From contig OZ018412.1 of assembly GCA_963969595.1 (NCBI GenBank), forward strand, positions 8,124,501 to 8,188,500: a DNA stretch of 64,000 nt. The letters are read 5' to 3'. Shown here piece after piece: positions 35,686-47,212 of the stretch. Position 1 is the stretch's first letter. Every line of letters begins with the position of its first letter. A program made the translations under genes and the position numbers. The notes under the pieces are model-generated. The model saw nothing but the letters and a program-made list of their open reading frames with translations, was not told where the DNA came from and ran no database searches. The stretch comes from Neckera pumila (taxonomy: Eukaryota > Streptophyta > Bryopsida > Hypnales > Neckeraceae).

Positions 35686-35738
35686 AAATTAAATTGTAAA
35701 AGGCCCTAAACCAAGGATAGAGAGAAGACCTAAAATAG

Positions 35739-36337
35739 TTCATGCAAGCATTGGTCTCTACTAGACTAGAAGTCTAGAACAAATTTGCCTATTTATCTTT
35801 CAAAATGTAATGAAAGTATTAAGTTTATTACTTTCCATTCAAAGTGCAATTAAAAGAATGTTCAGTATGTATTCTTTTATTTTTTATTTTTGTTGTATTG
35901 AACAAGAGATTTTTTGAAGCGATTGATCTAAGCAACCTCAAAAAGTAGCCTACTAGCCTTGCAACAAAACAAAAATGTATCTGAACAAATAAAACTCAAA
36001 GTACTGAACCACCCGCCCACCCGTCCCCGTCCGCCCGCCCGTCCGCCCGCTCGCCCGACCGACCGCTCGTCCACCCGTCCGACCGACCGACTGCCCGACC
36101 GACTGTCCGATCGCCCGACTGCCCGCCCGTCCGTCCGTCCGTCCGTCCAACCGCCTGACCGCCCGACTGCCCACCCGTCCGCCCGTCCGCCCGTCCGCCC
36201 ATCTGTTTGACCTATGGACGGCGACTGGCCACCGTCAGCGCACGTCTGCAGCGTCCACCGGAACCGGACGTCCGGTCGTCCGGTCGTCCGGTTTTCGGAC
36301 GCGATTTTTGAAAAAACGAACGTCCGGGACAACCCTG
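35739..36337. repeat. right arm of element 1 with CGTCCGCC tract
   Basis: Matches 7806-8448 closely. Positions 36012-36205 are CGTCCGCCCG-type repeats. The last 130 bp contain CCGGTCGTCCGG units and the terminal CAACCCTG. The arm starts 50 bp after the transposase stop codon. Confidence 0.85.
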
Positions 36338-36345
36338 GCTCTACA
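36338..36345. repeat. right 8-bp target-site duplication of element 1
   Basis: GCTCTACA, identical to 16711-16718. Confidence 0.95.
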
Positions 36346-36674
36346 ATTTGTGCGCATGTTGAAGCTGGTGTGTTGTGCATGTTCTTTGGCACTCCCTCCT
36401 CACCTAGCTTGGGATCGATGCTATCAGTCAAGTTTCCACCAAAATGAAGCGCCACAATTGCAATCCCGAACGCCGCAATTGCAGTCCCAAACGCCGCAGT
36501 TGTAGTCCCAAACACAGTTGCAGTTCCAAATGTCAATGTTGCTCCAATCGCAGTTGCAGTCCCAAATGCCACAGTTGCAGTCCCGGACGTCAATGTTGCT
36601 CCGCTCTGTTGTGGTGCACTCACCACAACTAGCCAAAGGAGATCAACGTGGATCGGCCTGAAGGAGATCAACAT
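36346..36674 (-). other. interrupted open frame with Gly-Thr-Ala repeats
   Basis: A minus-strand frame contains repeats of the form FGTAT(V/A) encoded by a degenerate ~24-33-bp DNA repeat (about 36440-36605). It runs into the hAT terminus. If the element is removed, the frame continues about nine codons into the left flank before a TGA. No domain recognised. It may be part of a low-complexity gene split by element 1. Confidence 0.3.
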
Positions 36675-38203
36675 GGACCGGCCCGAAGGAGATCAACATG
36701 GACTGACGCTGATGCTCTGCTTTCCTACAACAATGAACTGCTTGCCTGCAACGTCAACCTCCCCTCCAATCACCGCCTGCCCACCTTCTCGCAGCCGCTG
36801 TTGCACTTCAAGTGATCAGTGCATCCTCCGCTCTCTTGTCCACCTTCCCTCCTATGTTTGTTTTTTGTAGTTGAACATGGTTGTCAACATTACTGATCTT
36901 CATGTTTTCTGCCCTTACTACTAGAACTATTGTGAGTCTTTTGGATGGAATCAAAGCTTTGATCAATGCGGGTTATGCAACCGCGAAGGTTGTTGGAAGG
37001 ACCTTCTTTTTCCTTTGCATTTTTGAATTTCGTGGAAATTGTTGTTGAAAGAAATAATTAGTTCATCATTTTTGATGGTTTAGGTGTAACACACATGACA
37101 ATCATTTTAGCATTGGCAGCATTAGTGCGAATGGATCTATCCTGCCACCAAGTACACATGACAATCGTTTTAGCATTGGTAGCATTAGTGCAAATGGATC
37201 TATCCTGCCACCAAGTAGACGTCAAAAACATTAGATCTAAAATATGGACCAATTGTTGTCATTGTGCACTCAATTGTGGCACAAAAACTCTTGTGAATTT
37301 GATGAATTAGCTTTCAAATTTGCACTTCAAGATTCCTAAATAATATGTGTTAGAGAACTTTGAATTTGCAGTGACTTTGATCTTTGAATTAAGAGGAGTG
37401 GACTTGCACAGATGTCAACAGCCCAAGCAAGCTCAAAGATTGTGTCTCTAAGTAGTCCACATAGGTTTATGTTGTGGCTTGATTTGTGTTGTATGCCTTG
37501 TTTTTCTGAGCAGCTGTGAACCTAGACATGCCAGCTGACCATAAACCGTTATACTTTCCAATTCATTTGCAATAAAATTCCGTTTCATTGGCGCCTTCTC
37601 CAAAAATTATTAATTATAAGACAATAGCTGAAAGTCTGACAGTTTAAGCCCGTGATAAAGAGGCTCCTAGGGTGCCTCCTTTTCATTACAATCTACATGT
37701 CTGACAACTTGGGCAAGGTCAGACCTGTCTTGTTATTTACAAATGGAGATCAGTTTTTTGTTGTCATCAAACACTACCCTGAGCTTTGCCCATGGTTGTT
37801 TGGGTTGGATCCAAAATTTTCAGTCCTAGTGTAAGTCGACGTGCCCGTGCTGCCCTGCGACCAATGAAAATCACTTCGACCCTAATAACTTTTTGAAAAA
37901 GAATTCAATAGGTTTGAAAATCATTGATCCTGAAAGGTACTCCTCATCTACACATCCTCAAGAAATTTCAGCCCTAAATACCCCAAACTCCATCCGTAGT
38001 GGCCTGCCCAAAATCGCTATGTTGCCAAAAAACACTGTTTGGTCCTTTAGAGGTTAAATCTGGGTGGATGGACCGACCGTTGAGAGTCGTCCAGATTGAT
38101 GTCCAGATTGATGTCCATAGGACGGGAAGGCCATCCACAAGGATTATTGGCCGACTGTGACGGACAAATAGAAACTCAGTGACACAAAATGAACATTCAC
38201 TAA
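36675..38203. other. spacer between the two giant elements
   Basis: No gene called. It contains a 63-bp tandem duplication at 37091-37216 and, from about 38040, GACGG-containing sequence that continues beyond element 2 at 49798. Confidence 0.5.
37091..37216. repeat. 63-bp tandem duplication
   Basis: Two adjacent copies beginning ACACATGACAATC and ending CTGCCACCAAGT, with four or five differences. Confidence 0.85.
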
Positions 38204-38211
38204 GCTTTGAC
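38204..38211. repeat. left target-site duplication of giant element 2
   Basis: GCTTTGAC, repeated exactly at 49798-49805. Confidence 0.95.
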
Positions 38212-38219
38212 CAGGGTTG

Positions 38220-38565
38220 TCCCTGTCACGTCACGTCCGGACGTCTGGATGTCTGGACGGACGTGACGTTTCATCCCCGGCGTCCGTCAGGATGAAATCT
38301 GGCCGAGAACCTTCGACGGAGGATGAATAACGACAGAAACGGATGGACGTTATTCGTCGACGGGCGGTCTGGACGGGCGGACAGGCTGGACGGGTTGGAC
38401 GGGCGGTCTAGCTGGACGGGCTCGATGGGCTCGACGGGCGGTCTGGCTGGACGGGCTGGACGGTCTGGACGGGGGGGCTGTCTGGGCTGTCTGGGCTGTC
38501 TGGACGGGCAAGCTAGACGGACATGTTGACGGACATCTTGACGGGCGGGATGGACGGGCGGGATG
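38220..38565. promoter_or_regulatory. left subterminal GGACGGGC tract of element 2
   Basis: CACGTCCGGACGTCTGG-type sequence followed by many GGCTGGACGG/GGGCGGTC units. Similar in kind to, but not the same repeat as, element 1. Confidence 0.55.
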
Positions 38566-38995
38566 GTCAAACATTATAATCTTTCACTCGATTAGTGATA
38601 TTGTTGTGCTTTCTTTTCCTATGAGATTTCTAGCATGTCTAGTTTGAATTTATACAGTTACAATTTTAAAAAAATTGATACGCCTTATCAAAATGTGTTC
38701 CATTTTGTTCAATAGAGAGAAAATTCCAAGAAGCTCAAAATAGGCCTTTAGCATTTAGGGATTAAAGGATGTTATTGAATTTCTAATTAGAGAAGTAAGC
38801 CCAATTGGTTTTATGGCGTACGAGTGTACGCCAAGAACTTCATAAATATTTATCCATGAGGGCCATAGGCTAATTATTGCCTCAAAACCACTCCAAGTTG
38901 CCATTTTTGATACGTTCATCCACAAATAAAAAGAAAAGAAAAATTAGAATCTAAATATAGGATCATCAAGTCACTTATTTCAAAATTTGTAACAC

Positions 38996-39905
38996 CCTTC
39001 AAAGAACAATTGGGAATTGCATGATTTGTTGGCCTTTTGTTAATGCACCCTTACAAAAAATAAGTACGTTGGGAAGTACGTGATTTGGTGGCCCATTTGT
39101 TAATACAACCTTTAAATTTTAGAAAAAAAGGAGGAGTGCATGATTTAGTGGCCCTTTCTTCTAACACCCTTTAACCCCTAAGCGCTCGAGTGACCATTTT
39201 ATGGTCGCTGCCCGACTTTAGGCAAAAATTCTGGGCAAAATTTTTTTTATTTTTCAAAATTTTTTTTTTTCTTTCTCCAAAAGATAAAGATTGGGTTGTT
39301 TATCAATATTCATACTCAAAACTTAGAATCTTAGATCGCTACGGTCAAACAAAAATTATAAGAGAAATAGAACAAAGTGTCTAGACTCTAGTTTTGCCTA
39401 GTGTTGAAAAAGTTACTATTTGGGGAAAGTATTGGTGTTTTCATTACTAGATCTCATGCACTTTTTCACAAATCAGTAGAAACCACAATTTTGACCAATC
39501 AAAAAAAATCCAAATGCTAAAAATTGAAATTGTATTTTTGGTGAATTTTTGAAGTTATATCTTCAAAATTCATTTTAAAAAAATCTAAAAGTAATTTTAT
39601 ATATAACTTTGACCGTACGGATGCTTTCTACTTTTTGTGCTTCACATTATCTTCTTTGATGCAAACTTCAAAAAAGTTTTAGAACTTATATTTTATAACA
39701 CATTTGTATTTTGTCCAAACCCCTTGGGCTTTTAGGGGTTAAAGAACAATTGGGAATTGCATGATTTGTTGGCCTTTTGTTAATGCACACTTAAAATAAA
39801 TAAATACGTTGGAGAATGAATGATTTGGTGGACCATTTGTTAATGCATCCTTCAAATTTAAAAAAAAAGGGGGAGTGCATGGTTCAATGGCACTTTGTTC
39901 CTGAT
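38996..39905. repeat. ~60-bp tandem repeat split by a MITE
   Basis: Units containing TGCATGATTT(G/A)(T/G)TGGCC followed by TTTGTTAATGCA. Three occur before the MITE at 39171-39742 and three after it. A single related unit lies just before the MITE at 48190. Confidence 0.7.
39171..39742. mobile_element. TTAA-flanked MITE, family A (copy 2, inverted)
   Basis: TTAACCCCTAA at 39171-39181 and TTAGGGGTTAA at 39732-39742. The interior is the reverse complement of 21613-22190, with many substitutions. Confidence 0.75.
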
Positions 39906-40656
39906 GAAAAAACATTCATGTAGGCTTGTAGCAATGTAGCATGACCTTATTGAGTTAGCAATTGAAAGATATTAAACCTTGATAATTTGATTGCCATTTG
40001 AGGAAAATGTTTGGTTTGTTAACTTTGAATTTAAAAATAAATATGAGGGAGTCGTCAATCAAGAGTCTAATTAAAAAAACCAAGAGACCAAAACTTCATT
40101 TTCTTTAATATTCTTCAGGTTTAAATCGGATAGGCTCTTATGATCTCAATTTTTATTGAAACTTTCTCATAAGATAGATAAACTTATGAGCTTTTTGGGA
40201 TTACAATTTTTATTCCAATTGGAACCTGCCTACCTGGGAGCAAAGGTTATGCTACAATAACCTCAAAATAGGGGAGACCGACTGTCCGATTTAGGGTACA
40301 AAATCCACAATAACTTCAAGTAAAAATTTTAATATTTTTTTTCTTGTAGACTATGTTTTCTTCTAATTGGGAGGCTTTATTCATTCCTTTTGGATTAGTA
40401 ATGGGAAAATTATGGAGTTTTTTCTTTTGCGGGCAATCATAGCAACTTCTTGAATGAAATTTGCTTCTTTCACTTTGAATGCTACTAACTTTCTATCTAT
40501 AAGGTCAGGCATCACAAAAAAAGGTTTAAAACAAGATCCTATGGTTAAATTCTAAAAGATATTTTAAGAATTTATTTGATAGGTGAACGTAGCAAAAGTG
40601 GTGGGTTATTGGTTTAGGGTGATTTCGGCAAAAAGATGGCTTTAGGATTTCAGGGG

Positions 40657-41650
40657 TTAATCCCTAATTCCCTAAAGGACCAAGGTGATTTTTCTAACAA
40701 AACTATTCAAAACTATCATTTCTATTGCAATTTGCAAACTGAAAAGAACTTAAAATTTTTGGAATTTGCAAACCCAAGTACCCAACCATAAGATTTTATA
40801 TTTGACTTGTATATGAATACATGAAAGATATTTCAAAATTTTTGACCATGTACATTGTTAGGGAGGTGCATTTGAAGAATTGAAGTGAAGAAAACAAGTT
40901 TGGGTGTACCTCACTTACTCACTAGTCAGTAGTCACTAGAGTAGATTTTTTGGCTTCAAATCTTTTTAGTTCAGTTTTTTTACATTGCAAATTTAGATTT
41001 TCTACTTATTATGTTAAACAGTTGAGTTGAGAATCTACCAACAAAATTTAGGAAAATATCACTCGATTTTCATTCATTAAAAAATTGTTAAGTAGAAGTA
41101 GGTTCAAGATTGGAGATAAAACAAAATTGTTAATAGCTTTTAGATGGAAATAAATCATAATAATTCAAACCGTGACATTGTTCTAGCAAGAAAATCTAAC
41201 CTTGTCTAACATTTTTTTTGGAAATGCTAAAAATGGCATTCAAATATGAATTCTACAACTTATTTTTTCAAGAAGACGTTTAGATCGCCCAGAAAACTAA
41301 GATTGTCCATAACTTTCTCTTTATTAGTCCAAATTGAATGAAACAAAGCTTCACATGTAGACAAAAGTATAATCTTTGAGTCTTTGAGAAAAAAAATTTG
41401 GAAAAAAATTATTTTGACTTTCTGTGTTTTGTTTTGTTTTGCCCACCGAACTCCACTTTTGCTTATTGTGCCATAACTTTTGCGCCCGGGCATCAAATTA
41501 AATACAAATTATATATCCACACCGCTCTTGCAAAAATACACAACCTCCAAAACTCCCAAAAAAAATGACTTCATGTTCAGAGTTTAGACCATAGAAGCCT
41601 GTTTAAATCCATTTGTCCCTTCAGGGGACAAGCGGTCCTTTAGGGGTTAA
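40657..41650. mobile_element. TTAA-flanked MITE, family B (copy 1)
   Basis: The left end is degraded (TTAATCCCTAATTCCCTAAA). The right end, GGTCCTTTAGGGGTTAA, is intact and ends at 41650. The interior matches 48190-49121 in inverted orientation. Another right-end-like TTTCAGGGGTTAA abuts it at 40647-40660, so a second truncated MITE seems to lie to its left (about 40120-40660). Confidence 0.65.
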
Positions 41651-41941
41651 CCAATTCTAAAATACAAGACTATTTTACCTACCATCTAAGCATACAAGCT
41701 TCTTCTACACTTTTACAGAAATGGCCAGTACACAAATCCAACAGTCAAAGGCAAAGCAACAATACACGAGGTGGAGAAAAAATGATAAAGGTAAATGTTT
41801 TATAAATCCGATAAAGGGCGGTAACCCTTTACATATGTACACTTTCTACAACTTCCGGTATTTAATTCTATACATCTATCTAGTTGTACACAATCTCACC
41901 CAAAACTATCTATTCTACTCCTTCGAGGCCAATGCCACGTG

Positions 41942-44137
41942 CTATGCTCTCTCTCTCAAAAATGCTTGCAACACTTCTCTCGATTGCAAAGTCGTCAAAA
42001 GATGAGTTGTGGCCTCATCATATTTATCGTGTAGGTGGGTATAAATGGCATTCAAGAGTTGAGGCTCATGGAAGGTACTGTCTTCAACATAAGCTGTTTG
42101 CTGCTCAAAAGTCAATTCACCCGCATATCCGAGGGGATTGCCTTGACCGTCATATAGCAAGTTGTCAGGATGTGGTTCACGCACAAAAATGGAGCGATCC
42201 GTGTCCCAATGTCCACCAGCTATCTGGGCAAAGTATACTCGACGCCCGTTATCAGCTTCTCCATACAACCTTTTGATTACCTCTGTCACTTGGGCGTCAT
42301 CATCCCACACTATATCAGCAATCGTTTGTGCGAGAAGGTGTCGATCGTTCATTGTCCACTTCCAAAGCCATGTCATGTCTTTCCCCCAATGCTCCCTACT
42401 ATCGCGGCCCGGTAAGTTTTCTTCGTTATACTCGTAATGTGCAGGCATATGGTCTCGAAGGCCAAACATTTTGTAAAGTCGTAGATGAAATGGAGCCTTG
42501 CATTGCGCACATCTCTTTCTAGTGACCATGTGGGGAATGAGACACACAGGGTGGTATACATGTTCGCACGTACCAAGAGTCCATCCACCTTTCGGGCCAA
42601 ATGGTTCTTGGCACATAATGCACGTCGTTCCATCTTTTACGAACTCAAGAACGGTAGGCCACACTAGTGGCCTGGTGCCATCGCGTTGTACAGGCCCGTA
42701 CCTATGGCGCTTGATGTCATGTTGGAATCCCAAGTCCAGAGAACGATTCCAATCAATGCTTGAATTTTCTTCTTTTACGGGCAAATCATTGGTGAACATT
42801 TCCTCCACCTGAGGCCACGAGGTCAAGCCAAAATAACGTTGACCTCCATCATTGAATACCGCAGCCACTCTCTTCACCTCTTCCTTCATCTGCTCAGCCT
42901 CATTTAGTGCTAAGTTGCATACCAACTTCATGTTGTACATTAACCGCACCACCTGCTCCCTCTCAGGATTTTGGACCACCCGCACGTTCTGAGCAATTAT
43001 TTCACTCATGGTGCTCTCCATGTCTGTTCGGGCTACTGTAAGAACCCCCACTTCTTCTTCAGCTCTCTTAGTGCGAATTTCCAAAGCACGCATTGAGTTT
43101 GTTAATTCTTCAATGCTTGCTTGAGTACTTCAAACCTCTGCTTCAGCTCGCTCGGCACGTGCACGCATAACATCCAATGTGCCACTTTCTACACCGAGAA
43201 AATTTACTCGAGGCCGCATCGGAAGCAAGGATGCATTGCTCGGGCCAGCCCTATCTTCATCCGCAGCATACGTAGCACGTTCCACTACAACTTCGAGTGG
43301 TGGAGTTTCTTCCGTGCTCAAACGCCTTTCACGGGCTGCAAGGTCAGCTTCACGCGCGATGAGTCTAGCATTATCAGCCATAAGGGCCTGAACCCTTTCT
43401 CTTTGAGCTCCCAACTCTGCAGCATGTTGTCGTAATGCTTCCTCCTTTTCTGCTTGCAATGTCTGGACTGATTGGCGCAAGCGAACCACTTCCTCGCCAA
43501 AATCTTCCACTCTCTCATGAGCAACTTCCACTCCACCAGTTGGACCCTGTTGGTTGAGATTTACTCCAGTGCCTGTCTCAACCGCTACTTCCATTAAGTC
43601 CATCCCTGGTTGCTCATCTTGTTCTTCCACGTTCTCGCGCACTGGCGGTAAATCATCCAATGGCACGGCAGGATTGATTGGAATGCTGTGAGGCCTATTT
43701 GGCACTTGTTGTTTCCTTTTTTTGCCCAAGAAGGTCCTCCAATCCACATCCTTAGCAAGAAAAACCTCTGCATATGCCATTTGGGATAATGAAAGTGTTC
43801 CGTCTCTCTTTGATCTTCGACCCCAAATGAAAGTTGCCACTTCAATCAACCGCTTCTTGAAGGCTGGGTGTTGGCACTGGTCAAAATTCACCGTACCAGA
43901 ATGCACGTGCACCAGATATCGATCTGGTGACCAATGGCGGTTGATGTGGGCCCAATCTATAAAATTTGCACATGTCGTTCTTGTCCATGGCGACGGAGCA
44001 TCTCTCCACCCAGGTTTTGCCAGGACGTCACGGGCATTGTACGTGTCCCAATCCAGTTCTGACTTGTTCCCCCTCTTCTTCTTATTTGGGGGTTCACCTC
44101 CTTGTCCTGCACCACTTGCTGCACCCTCAGTGGCCAT
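41942..44137 (-). CDS. coiled-coil RING-H2 cargo protein of element 2, one in-frame TGA
   Basis: Start chosen at the ATG at 44137 (MATEGAASGAG); the longer frame opens with GTG. One frame of about 731 codons ends at a TAG at 41942, broken by a TGA at 43130-43132 after residue 335. The N-terminal domain (ELDWD, a Cys and WAHI, QMAYAEVFLAKDVDWRT) matches those of the genes at 24456 and 27917. A long coiled coil follows (LRQSVQTLQAEKEE onwards). RING-H2 lies at about 42505-42635, with CIMC, CEHVYHPVC and CAQC. The C-terminal region shares HMP..YEYN..NLP, HWGK and GGHW with element 1's protein, which is longer. An E3 ubiquitin ligase role is inferred from the RING only. The stop falls inside the coiled coil, a different place from the stop in element 1. 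Confidence 0.75.
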
Positions 44138-44429
44138 TCCTGATACCTGCACAATGACTCACACAAAATACTGTATGCGAATACAGTGACAAATTGTTTT
44201 GCCTTCTGTTGCGTGAAGGCAACTGAAATGTGGCAAAACAAATGCCAAATGTATAACACTTCCTCTCAAATTGCAATGCAAAGCTTTCTCAAGCAAGGAC
44301 AATGCAACTCAAAAGAGGAAGCACTGTACAATGAAACGGATCTCTCACTTATACCCCCCAATTACCGAGCCAATTAGGGGGGGTAATTAAGGGCAAATCA
44401 GCCGTTTTTACCTGTAATCCAGACCATCC

Positions 44430-44800
44430 AGGGCGCCGGACGGCCCGACGATCGACGGTCCAGGCGACGGTGGAGGTTCGGCGCAGGTTCGGGGCGCCAT
44501 CAACAGGGTCGGCCTGTCATTTTCAAAACTCATTTCCACCATCTCTGCGTTGGACGGACGCGGCGACGGCCTATCCGTGACGGCTTCTCATGATGGCCTG
44601 TCCTATCAGGCGACGGTCTACCCGTCCCCTTGACGGCTGAGATTAGCGAATGTGCCCGTCCCCTCGACGGCCTGCCCGTCGAACTCGACGGCTAAGTGAT
44701 CTGTCCGTCCCCTCAACGGACTGACCGTCCCTCTCGACGGACTGACCGTCTCCTGGACGGACTGACCGTCCTCTCGACGGATTGACTGTCTCCTCGACGG
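44430..44800. promoter_or_regulatory. GACGG-type tract upstream of the element 2 RING gene
   Basis: Repeated CTCGACGG(A/C)CTGACCGTCC units, beginning about 290 bp 5' of the ATG at 44137. Its position mirrors the tracts in element 1. Confidence 0.55.
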
Positions 44801-46845
44801 CTAGGATTAGCGGTTTAGGGTCTCTCCCATTTCTTTATCACCACTCCCTCTGCCAAGCAGGGCTTTTTTTCTAATATGTGCTAGTGTGATATTCTCTATC
44901 CAACATGTGGATGAATGTTAAAATTTGGAGCACCAATGTAACATTTTTAATCGCCATTGTGGCTACTCTTAAAAAATGGGAAAAAAAACCATGTTGCCAA
45001 GTCTCAAAAAATCCCAACCATTCCCTCTCCCATTTTGGGGATCACCACTCCCAAATGGATGATAGAAATTCCTCCCTAACCCCTAAACCGCTTCTTGAAG
45101 TCCAAACCCTAAACCCTATACTCTATATCCTAAAAGTATGAATATAATTTTTTGAATTGTTTAAGAATAATTATATTTTTTTGAAGAGTAGTGGGATTTT
45201 CCCTTGGATCCTTGTCTTGCATTCCTTGCTTGCCTTGAGTTTGTGCCTTGGAATTTTTTTTGGAATTTAATTTGCTACTAGATTTTTTTTTTAAATTATA
45301 TTTATTCAATATTTTTCAATGTTTAGAAAATGAATGCAACGCAGGGGCTTCCCTAAATCCATCCAAGAAATAGTTATTCATCCAATAGCTTACTGTTCAT
45401 CTACACATTCAAATTTACGAATATATACAATTATTTATCCAAACATAAATTTATTAGTTTGCAAATAAACTTGTTCAGTTAAGTTCATAAGTTGAAATGT
45501 GGTCCAAAAAATTACAAACGCGATCTGAAGCCCTGAATTTGAATGCATTTTTTCTAGTTGTTTTGGAATAAATATTTTTCCTTGGAAGATTTAAGGGTTT
45601 AGGGTGTGGATGTACTGTTCAGGGTTTAGGATTTTAGTATTTAAGGGTTTAAAGATTTAGGATATTCATCTATTCACCCATTTATTCATCCAACATCCTT
45701 CTGTTCATCCATGTCCCCTTTATTCATTTGTACGTGTATTTACTCAAACCTAGACCTATTATTCATCCCCATTATTCATCCAACTTCCACTTATATGTTG
45801 AAATGCTTATTTATGTATAGACAAATAAATTTATTCATCCGTATATACAATTATCAGTCCCGAATCTACTTATTAATCACTAGGTGACCAGGGTAGTTGA
45901 AGGGTAAATTTAATTTCTTAACCATTGTGGAGAATAATTTTTGAGTTATCACCTGTCATCCTTCAAGTGTTGTTTGTGAAGACAATGCAATTTAATATAA
46001 TTGAAGTTTTAATGTTGAGTGTTAATTGCGAGGAATTGATTTATAGATTGATCTTAATGTCTTTGCCAAGGGAATTGGAGAGATAGTCATTGGTTTTTGA
46101 TTTAGAGTGTAATTGTGTAAAGAGGAATTTTGTAATTGCTAAAAGAATTAATTGTTCATCTTTACAGAGTTGTATTGTGAGATTATTTGTTTTAATTAAG
46201 TTATCAAAGTCTCTGATGATTTAAGGAAAGAGCTGCATGGCCAATTGATTAATATTAATTGATTCTTAGTATTTATTTCCGAATGATTAATTGGGAGCAA
46301 TTTAGAACAAATATAGATTTGAATTTTTCGTGGAGAGAATAAAGGTGGAGCATTGTGTGATAATCTTGAGAGTTTACTTTTATAAATAAAGATTAAGGAA
46401 GCAACCTCCGAGAGAAGTTATAAGGCACATTGACTATGTCATCAATTAAGAATTAATGTAGAAAATTAAACTAGTTAGAAGTATTATTGCCAAGAGGCTG
46501 TGAGAATAAAAATTTAATTAATATACAAAAAGTTGAATAATGAATTACAATGTGTCAAGGTGAAGATGTGAAGTGAAGGAATTTTCCCGGTGCTTTGTGA
46601 CGGGTAGACGCGCATTTTATAATTAAATGAAGAATAATATTAAATACAAGTGATTATCGATGATATGGAATTGAACCGGTTACAAAAGACTATTGATGAT
46701 ACGACTATCAATTTATCATTGTGAATTTGATTTAAATTGAAGAGAATATCAATTAGTGATTTTGGCATTTTGCTAATTGATTCATTGACCACCAAATTGC
46801 TTTGAGAAGCATAGAATACAACAATTGGTCAATTGCAAATGACCC

Positions 46846-46865
46846 TAAACCCTAAACCCTAAATC
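46846..46865. repeat. short interstitial telomere-like repeat (CCCTAAA)n
   Basis: Three consecutive plant-type telomere units. Shorter or imperfect runs occur near 24962, 45107, 50525 and 51965 (as TTTAGGG). Confidence 0.6.
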
Positions 46866-47212
46866 CAATTGAAATAAAAAATATATTCCGGGAAAGTTTG
46901 TAAGTTCATCCATCTTATGAGAAAGTTTCAAAAAATTTATGAGCCTGTCCAAAATCCACTTTGTCCTCCATACTCGATAGGGACAATGTAACTTTAGGCA
47001 TTAAACGCCTATATTTAGTTGTTTACATAGTCAAACTGTCAAAGTTTGTGAAATTTCTGGAGCACATTTTTACACTATTCGTCTATTCAGCTATTCTTGT
47101 ATAAGATCTTACTATTATAAATTATTGAATTTTTTTTTTTGATACAAGCGGTAGAAATGGCGGATTTGAGTGGGTTAGGATGGAAAAGAGGCCTTCGAAC
47201 TTTAGGGGTTAA
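46866..47212. mobile_element. truncated TTAA-type MITE (right end only)
   Basis: The right end, CTTTAGGGGTTAA, stops at 47212. The interior resembles the decayed sequence at 40120-40660. No matching left end, so the start given is a guess. Confidence 0.35.

Larger units (their letters stand above)
16719..36337. mobile_element. giant hAT-superfamily transposon, element 1 (19.6 kb) with cargo genes
   Basis: Termini are CAGGGTTG (16719-16726) and CAACCCTG (36330-36337), an 8-bp inverted repeat. Exact 8-bp duplications GCTCTACA flank it. It contains a hAT transposase (32470-35685) and three other long genes: kinase-like (19043-20542, -), Pro/Gly/His-rich (23227-24456, -) and RING-H2 (27917-31624, +). 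The two left genes point left and the two right genes point right. CGGACGG-type tracts occupy both subterminal regions and lie upstream of each gene. A nested TTAA-flanked MITE sits at 21613-22190. hAT elements are usually about 2.5-5 kb, so this is several times normal size. The same left arm recurs at 6974 and 62142, and the right arm at 7806-8448, which independently confirms the boundaries. Confidence 0.92.

Noticed and set aside
41260..41496. Similar small frames in the two family B MITEs (41260-41496 minus, 48338-48565 plus)
   Set aside because: The similarity matches that of the non-coding MITE sequence around them; no start context or domain.
28979..43132. Programmed stop-codon readthrough in the two RING genes
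   Set aside because: The stops differ (TAG versus TGA), fall at different places in the protein, and are followed by AAG and AGT rather than known readthrough contexts. Mutation is simpler, though readthrough is not excluded.
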